Source: Mariniflexile sp. AS56 (GTDB lineage: Bacteria > Bacteroidota > Bacteroidia > Flavobacteriales > Flavobacteriaceae). Taken from it: 64,000 nt of DNA. Within the stretch, counting starts at the first letter, position 1. The number at the start of each line of letters is the position of its first letter. Below, one piece after another: positions 33,913 through 42,001 of the stretch. Both the position numbers and the translations under genes were made by a program. Below the pieces are notes generated by a model. It was not told where the DNA came from and ran no database searches. It saw nothing but the letters and a program-made list of their open reading frames with translations. The DNA lies in assembly GCF_030552475.1 (NCBI RefSeq), contig NZ_JAUPED010000015.1:18127-82126 (forward strand), written 5' to 3'.

Positions 33913-34809
33913 TTATTTCCTAGGATGATACTTTTCTACAACCTTGGTTAAATGACTTTTATCAAGATGAACATAAATTTCGGTAGTGGTAATGCTTTCG
34001 TGTCCTAACATAAGTTGTATGGATCTTAAATCGGCATTATTTTGTAATAGATGTGTTGCAAATGAATGCCTGAAGGTGTGTGGTGAAATGCTTTTTTTAA
34101 GCCCTATTTTTTCAGCTAATTGTTTTATAATGGTAAAAACCATGGCGCGTGTAAGTTGTTTGCCTCTTCGGTTTAAAAACAAGGTGTCTTCAAACCCAGG
34201 CTTAACAACCATATGGTTCCGAATTTGACTTCTATAAATATTAATATATTTTTGGGTTATGCCTATAATGGGTACAAAGCGTTGTTTATCACCTTTACCG
34301 GTTACTTTAATAAAGCCTTCTTCAAAAAATAAATCTGATATTTTAAGATTGGTAAGTTCGCTTACACGCAGTCCACAACCGTATAAAGTTTCGAGCATAG
34401 ACCTGTTGCGTTCTCCTTCGGGTTTACTTAAATCAATAGCGTTAATTAGTTTATCAATTTCTTCTTCCGAAAGAGTATCAGGTAATTTTCGCCCTATTTT
34501 CGGTGATTCTATAAGTTCTAAAGGGTTAGATGTTATATAATCTTCAAATATCAAATAACTAAAAAAACTACGTAAGCCAGATATTAACCGCGACTGGGAG
34601 CGTGCATTTACAGCTTTGGCTGTTTCATAAATAAACTGTTGTATGGTGGCAGATTTTATGGAAATAGGCGATTCACTAATGCCATGTTCCTCCAAATAAC
34701 CCATAAGTTTTTTAACATCAAGACTGTAATTAGCGATGGAGTTTTTGGATAAACCGCGTTCAATTTTCAAATATAATTGATAGTCTTTTAATGCGTTTTC
34801 CCATTTCAT
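33913..34809 (-). CDS. xerD: Site-specific tyrosine recombinase XerD
   Basis: XerD resolves chromosome dimers at dif. The 298-residue product has the SAM-like core-binding N-domain (1-90) and the catalytic domain with R148 (GCGLRVSEL), K172 (GKGDKQR), H244 and R247 (HTFRHSFATHLL), H270 (LGHESI) and nucleophile Y279 (TTEIYVHL). Length and order match housekeeping XerD rather than an integron or phage integrase, and no att-like repeats or mobile genes are near. It diverges from aroQ. Confidence 0.94.
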   Translation of the reverse strand: MKWENALKDYQLYLKIERGLSKNSIANYSLDVKKLMGYLEEHGISESPISIKSATIQQFIYETAKAVNARSQSRLISGLRSFFSYLIFEDYITSNPLELIESPKIGRKLPDTLSEEEIDKLINAIDLSKPEGERNRSMLETLYGCGLRVSELTNLKISDLFFEEGFIKVTGKGDKQRFVPIIGITQKYINIYRSQIRNHMVVKPGFEDTLFLNRRGKQLTRAMVFTIIKQLAEKIGLKKSISPHTFRHSFATHLLQNNADLRSIQLMLGHESITTTEIYVHLDKSHLTKVVEKYHPRK

Positions 34810-34965
34810 AAGTGTAAAAATAGCGGAAATTTTAGAACTTAGTAGAGATATTTGCGGTAACTAAATCTAGAAACTTAAATTTTTTATTTTTTATAAATTG
34901 AAGGAGCATGTTATTATGAAAAGGGGCAATATTTATATCTTCATCTTTTTATGCTTTTTTTTTAA

Positions 34966-34973
34966 TACTTTTG
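34966..34973 (+). promoter_or_regulatory. -7 box (TACTTTTG) directly before aroQ
   Basis: A perfect TAnnTTTG whose final G is four bases from the ATG of aroQ, as at rlmD. A leaderless message is implied if used. Confidence 0.45.
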
Positions 34974-34977
34974 AGTT

Positions 34978-35394
34978 ATGAAGAAACTTATGATCATCAA
35001 CGGGCCCAATTTAAATTTATTAGGAAAACGCGAACCAAATATTTATGGTAGTTTAACTTTTACCGAGTTTTTAGAAGAAGTTCAAGAGAAATACCCAAAT
35101 GTTCAAATCAATTATTTTCAATCGAATATTGAAGGAGTGCTTATTGATAAATTACATGAAGTTGGTTTTAGTTTTGATGGCGTTATTTTAAATGCCGGTG
35201 CCTATACACACACTTCAATAGGTATTGGTGATGCTGTGAAGGGCATAGAAACACCCGTGGTTGAAGTTCATATTTCCAATACATTTGGTCGTGAAGAATT
35301 TAGACATCAGTCATTTATATCACCTAATGCGAAAGGGGTTATTCTTGGTTTTGGCTTGCAGAGCTATGAGTTGGCTATTCAAAGTTTTTTTTAG
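34978..35394 (+). CDS. aroQ: Type II 3-dehydroquinate dehydratase
   Basis: AroQ converts 3-dehydroquinate to 3-dehydroshikimate in the shikimate pathway to aromatic amino acids. The 138-residue product is of normal length, with INGPNLNLLGKREPNIYG (R18 and catalytic Y23), the FQSNIEG loop, NAGAYTHTSI, and VEVHISN with catalytic H98, then GREEFRHQSFIS. It diverges from xerD. Upstream lie a promoter-like box and a Phe-rich mini-ORF that overlaps the start codon. Confidence 0.96.
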   Translation: MKKLMIINGPNLNLLGKREPNIYGSLTFTEFLEEVQEKYPNVQINYFQSNIEGVLIDKLHEVGFSFDGVILNAGAYTHTSIGIGDAVKGIETPVVEVHISNTFGREEFRHQSFISPNAKGVILGFGLQSYELAIQSFF

Positions 35395-35495
35395 AGTAAA
35401 TTTTTTATAATTTATTTGTGAGAATTTTAATAAGAGTGGATTTATATTTGTTTAATTGATCAAAACAGATTTACACTCGGAATAGAATTCAAATC

Positions 35496-35960
35496 ATGAA
35501 AATTATAAATGTCATCATATTTATATTGTTTACCATTAGTCTGGTTGCTCAAGAAAATGAACAAGTAGATAGTTCGGTACATTCAAAAGGAGTTACCGAG
35601 GAAAAGGCTTCTCGTTTTGATGAAATTAAGATTAACAGCCATTGGGCTTTCAAACAAGGCATGGAAACAAGAACCGGTGGTGATTATGCCGTATTTGAAT
35701 TTCCATTATTGTTAAAGTATAATATAACTAAAAAAGTAAGTTTTTTAATTGGCCCAAAATTGGATTTTTACACGAATAGTAAGGGGTTAGAAAGTGCTCC
35801 AGCAGTATTTGGAACCATGGGTATTCAATATGATATATCTGAAAGTTTTTTAATCGAAGCGAAGTTTAATTACAGGTTAACAGGAGATATACCAATAAAT
35901 ACAGACTATTCTTTTGGGTCTAAGAGTGCATTTACCTTAGGTTCAAAATTTAGGTTTTAA
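35496..35960 (+). CDS. Small outer-membrane beta-barrel-like protein
   Basis: The product has 154 residues with a signal peptide (1-18, ending LVAQ). After a polar linker the mature part consists of alternating strands (INSHWAFKQGMETR, FPLLLKYNITKKVSFLIGPKLDFY, APAVFGTMGIQYDI, FLIEAKFNYRL) and ends with the C-terminal Phe of FTLGSKFRF, typical of outer-membrane barrels. It resembles the porin-family/PorT-like small barrels of flavobacteria. No partner gene is adjacent, and the role is unknown. Confidence 0.8.
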   Translation: MKIINVIIFILFTISLVAQENEQVDSSVHSKGVTEEKASRFDEIKINSHWAFKQGMETRTGGDYAVFEFPLLLKYNITKKVSFLIGPKLDFYTNSKGLESAPAVFGTMGIQYDISESFLIEAKFNYRLTGDIPINTDYSFGSKSAFTLGSKFRF

Positions 35961-35963
35961 AAT

Positions 35964-35995
35964 AAAAAAAGTTCCGATTTCTCGGAACTTTTTTT
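35964..35995. terminator. Bidirectional terminator between barrel gene and lpdA
   Basis: Seven A, GTTCCGA, loop TTTC, TCGGAAC, seven T: a perfect inverted repeat shared by convergent genes. Confidence 0.92.
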
Positions 35996-36024
35996 ATTAT
36001 CTAGAATTCTAAATATCTTTTTTT

Positions 36025-37401
36025 CTATAAATGAATTACTTCATCATAAGCAGCAGCAACAGCTTCCATAACCGCTTCACTCATAGTTGGGTGAGGATGT
36101 ACTGTTTTTAATACTTCATGACCTGTAGTTTCTAATTTTCTACCTAAAACAGCTTCAGCAATCATATCGGTTACACCAGCACCAATCATGTGGCAACCTA
36201 ACCATTCACCATATTTAGCATCGAAAATTACTTTTACAAAACCATCTTTAGTACCAGCAGCACTTGCTTTACCAGAAGCAGAGAATGGGAATTTACCAAC
36301 TTTAATATCAAGTCCTTTCTCTTTTGCTTGCTTTTCAGTTAAACCAACACTAGCAATTTCAGGAGTACAGTAAGTACAACCTGGTATGTTTCCGTAGTCT
36401 AAAGCTTCAGCATGAAGTCCAGCAATTTTTTCAACACATAAAATACCTTCAGCAGAAGCAACGTGTGCTAAAGCTTGTCCAGGAGTTACATCGCCAATAG
36501 CGTAGTATCCTGGCATATTTGTTTGGTAAAAGCTATTTACTAAAATTTTATCTCTATCAACAACAATTCCAACATCTTCTAAACCAATGTTTTCAATGTT
36601 TGTTTTAATTCCAACAGCAGATAAAATAATATCAGCTTCTAAAACTTCTTCACCTTTACTCGTTTTAACAGTTGCTTTCACACCTTCACCAGATGTGTCT
36701 ACTTTAATTACTTCAGCAGAAGTCATGATATTAATACCACTTTTCTTAAAAGATTTTTCTAATTGTTTAGATACGTCTTCATCTTCAACAGGTACAACAT
36801 TCGGTAAATATTCTACTATGGTAACTTCAGTTCCCATAGAGTTGTAGAAATAAGCGAATTCAACACCAATAGCACCAGAACCTACAACAATCATTTTCTT
36901 TGGTTGGTTTGGTAAGCTCATCGCTTCTCTGTATCCAATTACTTTTTTACCATCTTGAGGTAAGTTAGGTAATTCACGAGAACGTGCTCCAGTTGCAATG
37001 ATAATGTGGTCTGCACTGTATTCAGTACCATCAACATCTATTTTTTTGCCTGGTTTAATTTTACCATAACCTTTAATAACGTCTATTTTGTTTTTCTTCA
37101 TTAAAAACTCAATACCCTTACTCATACCATTAGCAACACCACGGCTACGGTCTACAACAGCATTAAAATCTTTGTCGTATTCTGTAATAGTTAAGCCATA
37201 ATCGCTTGCATGTTTTAAATACTCAAATACTTGAGCAGATTTTAGTAATGCTTTCGTAGGGATACATCCCCAGTTTAAACATACACCACCAAGGTTTTCT
37301 TTTTCAACAACAGCGGTTTTAAAACCTAATTGCGACGCTCTAATAGCTGTAACATAACCACCAGGACCACTTCCAAGAACAATAATATCGTATTTACTCA
37401 T
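36025..37401 (-). CDS. lpdA: Dihydrolipoyl dehydrogenase (E3)
   Basis: E3 re-oxidises dihydrolipoamide in pyruvate, 2-oxoglutarate and branched-chain dehydrogenase complexes and in the glycine cleavage system. The 458-residue product has the FAD site VLGSGPGGYVTAI, the redox pair C41 and C46 (GGVCLNWGCIPTK), the NAD site VVGSGAIGVEFAYF, the second FAD site YAIGDVTPGQALAH and the C-terminal HPHPTMSEAVMEA catalytic histidine region. No E1 or E2 genes adjoin, so it is a stand-alone copy that may serve several complexes. Confidence 0.96.
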   Translation of the reverse strand: MSKYDIIVLGSGPGGYVTAIRASQLGFKTAVVEKENLGGVCLNWGCIPTKALLKSAQVFEYLKHASDYGLTITEYDKDFNAVVDRSRGVANGMSKGIEFLMKKNKIDVIKGYGKIKPGKKIDVDGTEYSADHIIIATGARSRELPNLPQDGKKVIGYREAMSLPNQPKKMIVVGSGAIGVEFAYFYNSMGTEVTIVEYLPNVVPVEDEDVSKQLEKSFKKSGINIMTSAEVIKVDTSGEGVKATVKTSKGEEVLEADIILSAVGIKTNIENIGLEDVGIVVDRDKILVNSFYQTNMPGYYAIGDVTPGQALAHVASAEGILCVEKIAGLHAEALDYGNIPGCTYCTPEIASVGLTEKQAKEKGLDIKVGKFPFSASGKASAAGTKDGFVKVIFDAKYGEWLGCHMIGAGVTDMIAEAVLGRKLETTGHEVLKTVHPHPTMSEAVMEAVAAAYDEVIHL

Positions 37402-37491
37402 GAGATTTTTTTAATCGTTATTTCAAGCTACGAATTTACGAAACCTAATTTGAATAAAGAATTTAGAATCCTATAAATTTATATCTTTTAT

Positions 37492-37499
37492 TACCTTTG
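37492..37499 (+). promoter_or_regulatory. -7 box (TACCTTTG) of the NDH-2 gene
   Basis: A perfect TAnnTTTG, 16 bases before the ATG at 37516. There is no clear -33 box. Confidence 0.45.
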
Positions 37500-37515
37500 T
37501 TTTAAGATTTACCTT

Positions 37516-38799
37516 ATGAATATACCAAGAACAAGTTTTCCTCGCGTGGTGATTATAGGTGGTGGTTTTGCCGGGGTTGCTTTGGCAAGAAAACTATCTA
37601 AACAAGAAGTACAAGTCGTTTTACTTGATAAAAACAACTATCACACATTTCAACCACTTCTTTATCAGGTTTCTACAGGTGGCTTGGAACCTGATTCTAT
37701 TGCGTATCCAATTCGGAAAATTTTAAAGGATTTTCCCAATTTTCATTTTAGATTGGCAAATGTTGAAGAAATAAATACGCTTGAAAACAAGGTTTTAACC
37801 GATATAGGGGAGCTTAAATTTGACTATTTAGTGGTTGCTTCAGGTGCTGTAACTAATTATTTTGGTAATTCTGAAATAGAAAAAAACAGTATGGCGATGA
37901 AAACCATACCTGAATCGCTGAATTTAAGAAGTTTAATTCTTGAAAATTTTGAAGAAGCCTTATTAACGTCCGATTTAAACGAACGCAATGCCCTTATGAA
38001 TTTTGTTATTGTAGGTGGCGGACCAACAGGCGTAGAGTTAGCAGGGGCTTTGGCCGAAATTAAAAAAGGTATTTTACCTAAAGATTATCCTGATTTAGAT
38101 ACACGTTTGGCGCAAATACATATCATTCAATCTAGTAATTGTATTTTAAAGGGGATGAGTGATCAGGCATCTGAAAAAGCTGAAGACTTTCTAGAAAAGC
38201 TAGGAGTAAACGTTTGGAAAAACGTAAGAGTGACCAATTATGATGGAAAAACAGTCACTACAAATACCGATTTAACCTTCGAAACCGCCACCTTAGTCTG
38301 GGCAGCAGGAGTAAAGGGAGCGACTATAAAGGGCTTAGATGCAGGCGATTTAATTACCAAAGGTGCACGGCTTTTAGTAAATGAGTTTAGTCAAGTAAAC
38401 GGGTTTCAAAATATTTTTGCGGTAGGCGATATCGCCAATATGGTCACCAATGAGTTCCCTAATGGTTTACCCATGATGGCGCAACCGGCCATTCAACAAG
38501 GAAAACAATTAGGCGAAAACATGGTTCGGTTAATAGATAACCAGCCCATGCTTCCTTTTGTTTACAATGATAAAGGCGCTATGGCAACTATTGGGCGTAA
38601 TAAAGCCGTTGTAGATTTGCCAAAGTTTAAATTTCAAGGAGCTTTCGCATGGTATGTTTGGATGTTTATACACCTTTTTTTCTTAATTGGTTTTAGAAAT
38701 CGCATGATAGTTTTTATAAATTGGGTATATAATTATGTGCGTTTTGATAGAGAAGCCCGTTTAATTATAAGGCCTTATAAGAAGCGTTTAAAGAAATAA
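37516..38799 (+). CDS. ndh: Type II NADH:quinone oxidoreductase (NDH-2 family)
   Basis: NDH-2 passes electrons from NADH to the quinone pool without pumping. The 427-residue product has the FAD site VVIIGGGFAGVALARKL, the NYHTFQPLLYQVSTGGLEPDSI signature (split around PLLYQV), the NAD(P)H site NFVIVGGGPTGVELAGAL, FAVGDIANM and the quinone-site AQPAIQQG. Near the C-terminus a hydrophobic/amphipathic segment (AWYVWMFIHLFFLIGFRNRM) would hold it at the inner face of the membrane. It is monocistronic, divergent from lpdA. The symbol is by family; a sulfide:quinone role is unlikely, as the redox cysteines of SQR are missing. Confidence 0.92.
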   Translation: MNIPRTSFPRVVIIGGGFAGVALARKLSKQEVQVVLLDKNNYHTFQPLLYQVSTGGLEPDSIAYPIRKILKDFPNFHFRLANVEEINTLENKVLTDIGELKFDYLVVASGAVTNYFGNSEIEKNSMAMKTIPESLNLRSLILENFEEALLTSDLNERNALMNFVIVGGGPTGVELAGALAEIKKGILPKDYPDLDTRLAQIHIIQSSNCILKGMSDQASEKAEDFLEKLGVNVWKNVRVTNYDGKTVTTNTDLTFETATLVWAAGVKGATIKGLDAGDLITKGARLLVNEFSQVNGFQNIFAVGDIANMVTNEFPNGLPMMAQPAIQQGKQLGENMVRLIDNQPMLPFVYNDKGAMATIGRNKAVVDLPKFKFQGAFAWYVWMFIHLFFLIGFRNRMIVFINWVYNYVRFDREARLIIRPYKKRLKK

Positions 38800-38894
38800 A
38801 TAATTTTTAATTCTAATAAAATTTATTTTAATTCATTGAATGTCAGTCGTTTTTGATTAAATTTAAAGATATAATCAACTAAATTTTATTAAAA

Positions 38895-39824
38895 ATGAAA
38901 AAACAAGCAATCTTGATAATGCTGCTGTTTACAGTTGTCATGTACTCTCAAAAGAAAAAAAACGGGACTATTTACAGTGAGCATCCTGCCATTACCGTTG
39001 TAGAAGCTATGCAGCAAGCCTTTATAAAAGGTGATACGGCTAAAGTTTCAAATTATTTAGCAAAGGAATTTCGAGCTATTAATGGTATGAACTCCAATCC
39101 AGATTCTAAAGGATCGGATAAAAAAGCGTTTTTAAATCAATCAATTTTTTGGAATGACAATGCTTCATATTTAAGCATTAAACGTAGTGGTGAAGCGTAT
39201 CCAGATGCTTTAGAGTATGATAAAAGTGGCACTTGGGTTCAAACTTGGGACTATCTTAGAGGTATTCATAGTAAAACCGGAGTTAAGTTAGACATGCAAT
39301 TACACAGGTTGTTTATTGTTAATAAGGATAATAAAATTGCGCGAATGATTAGTTATGATGATGGTTCCGTTTTTGATGAAATTCGAAATGGTTTTGCTTC
39401 AAGAACCAATGGAACTATTTATAACCAACATGAAAACATTAATAAAGTAAGAATGATGATGGGGGCTTTGGAACATGGAGATGTTGATAAAGGGTTTAGT
39501 TTTTTTGCTGAAAACGCCCAATTCACTAACTTAGATATGGGTAAAGATGAATCTTATACCGTAGCTGAAGAGAAAGTAGCGTTTAAAAAAATGTTAGAAA
39601 GTTATACTATTGAAAGTTTTGATGTTGTAGGATATCCCGATTATTTAGAATATGAAATAGGTAATGGTAAAGTCGTGCAATCATGGTGGAATGCGCGATT
39701 TATTCGAAAATCGGATGGGAAAAAAGTTCAAATGCCCGTTATGCTAACCCATGATTTTAATGATGAAGGACTCATTACTCGTGAAATAGGCTATTATACA
39801 ACCCGATTGTTGCAAGCCAAATAA
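38895..39824 (+). CDS. Secreted NTF2-like protein (two SnoaL-type domains)
   Basis: The product has 309 residues with a signal peptide (1-19, ending VMYSQ). Two similar NTF2-like halves can be seen: the first starts TIYSEHPAITVVEAMQQAFIKGDTAK split around residue 35, the second repeats the phrase as GTIYNQHENINKVRMMMGALEHGDVDK at about 175. Both end in strands with Trp/Tyr. The fold often forms pockets for small ligands; no catalytic residues can be named. An internal duplication is the likely origin. It is monocistronic, with a strong terminator behind. Confidence 0.82.
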   Translation: MKKQAILIMLLFTVVMYSQKKKNGTIYSEHPAITVVEAMQQAFIKGDTAKVSNYLAKEFRAINGMNSNPDSKGSDKKAFLNQSIFWNDNASYLSIKRSGEAYPDALEYDKSGTWVQTWDYLRGIHSKTGVKLDMQLHRLFIVNKDNKIARMISYDDGSVFDEIRNGFASRTNGTIYNQHENINKVRMMMGALEHGDVDKGFSFFAENAQFTNLDMGKDESYTVAEEKVAFKKMLESYTIESFDVVGYPDYLEYEIGNGKVVQSWWNARFIRKSDGKKVQMPVMLTHDFNDEGLITREIGYYTTRLLQAK

Positions 39825-39840
39825 TAATTTAATTTTATAT

Positions 39841-39875
39841 AAAAACGCCTTTAATAATTTTTAAAGGCGTTTTTT
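39841..39875. terminator. Bidirectional terminator after the NTF2-like gene
   Basis: AAAAACGCCTTTAA (39841-39854) and TTAAAGGCGTTTTT (39861-39874) around a six-base loop. Confidence 0.92.
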
Positions 39876-39879
39876 GTTG

Positions 39880-40431
39880 TTATAAATCATCCGTAAAATG
39901 GCGTCTGCCTTTTTCTTTATTAAATTTTTCTTCGTTGTATTTTGTAGAATTGCCCTTGGGAATAGATAAAGACTGCCATTGTGCATCTTTTAAAAGTTTC
40001 CCTAAAAACACCATTTGCCCAATGTGGTAGGGGTAATGCGCTAATTGTCTGTTAATAGCTTCGGTTACTGTGTGTCCTTCGTTTCGAATATAAATGATAC
40101 GCTCTAAATCTTCCTCTTTTAAAGATTTTAAAGTACTAAATAAACATAACCAAGCACTTTCCCAGGAAGCTATTACATCTTCTTTTGAAGCGTAAGTGTC
40201 TTCAAATTCGGCCTCGCGATGGCGCCAAGATTTCTCGCCATCTTCTGTTAGAAAATTGGTCCAACGGCTTAACATGTTGCCTACTATGTGTTTTGAAATC
40301 ACAGAAATAGAATTCGAAGCTTCATTACTTTGCCATTGCATTTCTTCAAAAGTCAATTGGTTAAAAGTTTTATCACCTAAACTTTTATAATATTCAAATT
40401 GCTTAATAACGCTTATTAAATAGCTTTCCAT
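39880..40431 (-). CDS. DUF1572 (DinB-like) protein
   Basis: The product has 183 residues, cytosolic and mainly helical. The helix-bundle layout with conserved histidines (H48 in ISKHIVGNMLSRWTNFL, and AHYPYHIGQMVFLGK late in the chain) is typical of DUF1572/DinB four-helix metal-binding proteins, many of which use bacillithiol or similar thiols in transfer reactions. The actual reaction is unknown. It starts 56 bases after msrB ends and shares its strand, so co-transcription with msrB is likely, which would fit a thiol or oxidative-stress role (inference). Confidence 0.85.
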   Translation of the reverse strand: MESYLISVIKQFEYYKSLGDKTFNQLTFEEMQWQSNEASNSISVISKHIVGNMLSRWTNFLTEDGEKSWRHREAEFEDTYASKEDVIASWESAWLCLFSTLKSLKEEDLERIIYIRNEGHTVTEAINRQLAHYPYHIGQMVFLGKLLKDAQWQSLSIPKGNSTKYNEEKFNKEKGRRHFTDDL

Positions 40432-40487
40432 ATTCTATATAAAACATTTTAAAGTACAATGCTAAAAAACAGTTGGCTCAAAATAAA

Positions 40488-40970
40488 TTATTCAGAAATA
40501 AATTTTAACGCCACACCATTTATACAGTGTCTTTTTCCAGTAGTATTTTTTGGACCATCATTAAAAACGTGCCCTAAATGGCCGCCACAAGTGGCACAAT
40601 GTTCCTCATCTCTCGAATATCCTAAATTGCTATCGGTACCAAAAGCAACGTTACCTTTTATTTCTCTATCAAAACTTGGCCAACCTGTACCCGAATCGAA
40701 TTTGTATTCACTTTCAAATAATGGTGTGTCGCATGCCGCACAAACATAGGTGCCTTTTTTGTAGTTTTTATTTAAAGGACTAGAAAAAGGACGTTCTGTA
40801 CCTGCTTTACGAAGCACATAAAATTGAGATTCAGAAAGTTCTTTCTTCCATTCTGCTTCTGTTTTTGTAACAGTATAGCTGTTTTTATCTGATTTTTTAT
40901 CGTCTTTTTGCGCATTTCCTTTACAACTTATAACTAGAAGCGCCAGGCATAAAATTAGTATTCTATTCAT
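40488..40970 (-). CDS. msrB: Lipoprotein methionine-R-sulfoxide reductase
   Basis: MsrB reduces methionine-R-sulfoxide in proteins. I start at ATG 40970 (160 residues), since this gives a clean lipoprotein signal MNRILILCLALLVISC with lipidation at C16; a longer frame from 41009 would put a charged extension before it. The domain shows WPSFD, the zinc pairs CAAC and CATC, GGHLGHVFNDGP and the catalytic cysteine in RHCINGVALKF. It acts outside the cytosol on envelope proteins and must receive electrons there. It precedes the DUF1572 gene. Confidence 0.93.
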   Translation of the reverse strand: MNRILILCLALLVISCKGNAQKDDKKSDKNSYTVTKTEAEWKKELSESQFYVLRKAGTERPFSSPLNKNYKKGTYVCAACDTPLFESEYKFDSGTGWPSFDREIKGNVAFGTDSNLGYSRDEEHCATCGGHLGHVFNDGPKNTTGKRHCINGVALKFISE

Positions 40971-41112
40971 TATCTTTTTTTTAGTAGGTCGGAATTTATT
41001 AGAAAACATAACATATTAGCTAAAATGTTAATTATAGAAAATAAATATAAAATAGTGTAAAAAACTAAAGGTACAATTTTCGTATTTTTATACCATATTT
41101 AAAACAATTAAG

Positions 41113-41928
41113 ATGAAACTGAAAAATATACTTTTAATATTAGGAACTGTAGGGTTGATTGTGTCGTGCGCAACAAATCCTTTTACAGGAAAAAAAACGA
41201 TGGCCTTGGTGCCAAATTCACAATTATTTCCAACAGCCTTTGCTCAATACGATCAATTCTTATCTGAAAATAAAGTGCTTAAAGGCACTTCAGATGCTGC
41301 GATGGTAACCAGAGTAGGGCAGAAAATAGCAGTAGCTGCAGAGCGTTGGTTAAATGCCAACGGCAATGTTGGTTATTTAAACGATTATAAATGGGAGTAT
41401 AATTTAGTAGATGATAATACAGTAAATGCTTGGTGTATGCCAGGAGGAAAAATTGTAGTTTATACAGGTATTTTACCAATTGCAAAGGGAGAAACTGGGT
41501 TGGCTGCTATTATGGGGCATGAGGTAGCACACGCTTTAGCAAACCATGGACAACAACGTATGAGTGCTGCTTATGTACAACAAGGTGTTGCTATTGCTGG
41601 GAATGTAGCTATTAAAGATGAGCAATCTAGAAATGCTTTCAACCAATATTATGGTATAGGTTCTCAAGTAGGGTTAATGCTGCCTTTTAGTCGATCGCAT
41701 GAAACGGAAGCCGATCAAATAGGATTGTATTTAATGGCGATTGCTGGTTACAATCCAGAAGAAGGTGCTGAACTTTGGAAGCGTATGAGTGCGCAAAGTA
41801 GCGGACAAGCACCACCAGAATTATTAAGTACACACCCATCAAACGATTCCAGAATTGCAAATCTTACCGCTTTAGCTCCTAGAGCTAAGGAAGAAGCTGC
41901 TAAATTTGGAGTGACATCCTTTAGATAA
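41113..41928 (+). CDS. M48 family metallopeptidase, lipoprotein
   Basis: The product has 271 residues. The lipoprotein signal (lipobox LIVSC, C19) places it in the periplasm, anchored in a membrane. The M48 zinc site is complete: HEVAH (H136, E137, H140) and a third ligand E197 in SHETEADQIG. Family members such as LoiP/YcaL and BepA degrade misassembled outer-membrane proteins, so envelope quality control is the likely job. It is monocistronic. The hairpin that follows it ends only four bases before the next gene. Confidence 0.93.
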   Translation: MKLKNILLILGTVGLIVSCATNPFTGKKTMALVPNSQLFPTAFAQYDQFLSENKVLKGTSDAAMVTRVGQKIAVAAERWLNANGNVGYLNDYKWEYNLVDDNTVNAWCMPGGKIVVYTGILPIAKGETGLAAIMGHEVAHALANHGQQRMSAAYVQQGVAIAGNVAIKDEQSRNAFNQYYGIGSQVGLMLPFSRSHETEADQIGLYLMAIAGYNPEEGAELWKRMSAQSSGQAPPELLSTHPSNDSRIANLTALAPRAKEEAAKFGVTSFR

Positions 41929-41969
41929 TGGTTTCTTAAGACGAAATTCAAAAATATTTACTTACTTTG

Positions 41970-41998
41970 AAGCTGCTCATAAAAAGAGCAGCTTTTTA
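41970..41998 (+). terminator. Hairpin between the M48 gene and the MFS gene
   Basis: AAGCTGCTC (41970-41978) and GAGCAGCTT (41986-41994) with a T run to 41998, directly before the ATG at 42002. It is a terminator for the M48 gene or a leader hairpin of the MFS gene. Confidence 0.75.
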
Positions 41999-42001
41999 TT
42001 T

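Noticed and set aside
33913..34809. Integrase of a mobile island
   Set aside because: The protein has housekeeping XerD features, no tRNA or att repeats adjoin, and the neighbours are core genes.
40971..41009. Longer start of msrB at 41009
   Set aside because: It would place thirteen charged residues before a perfect lipoprotein signal that starts at 40970.
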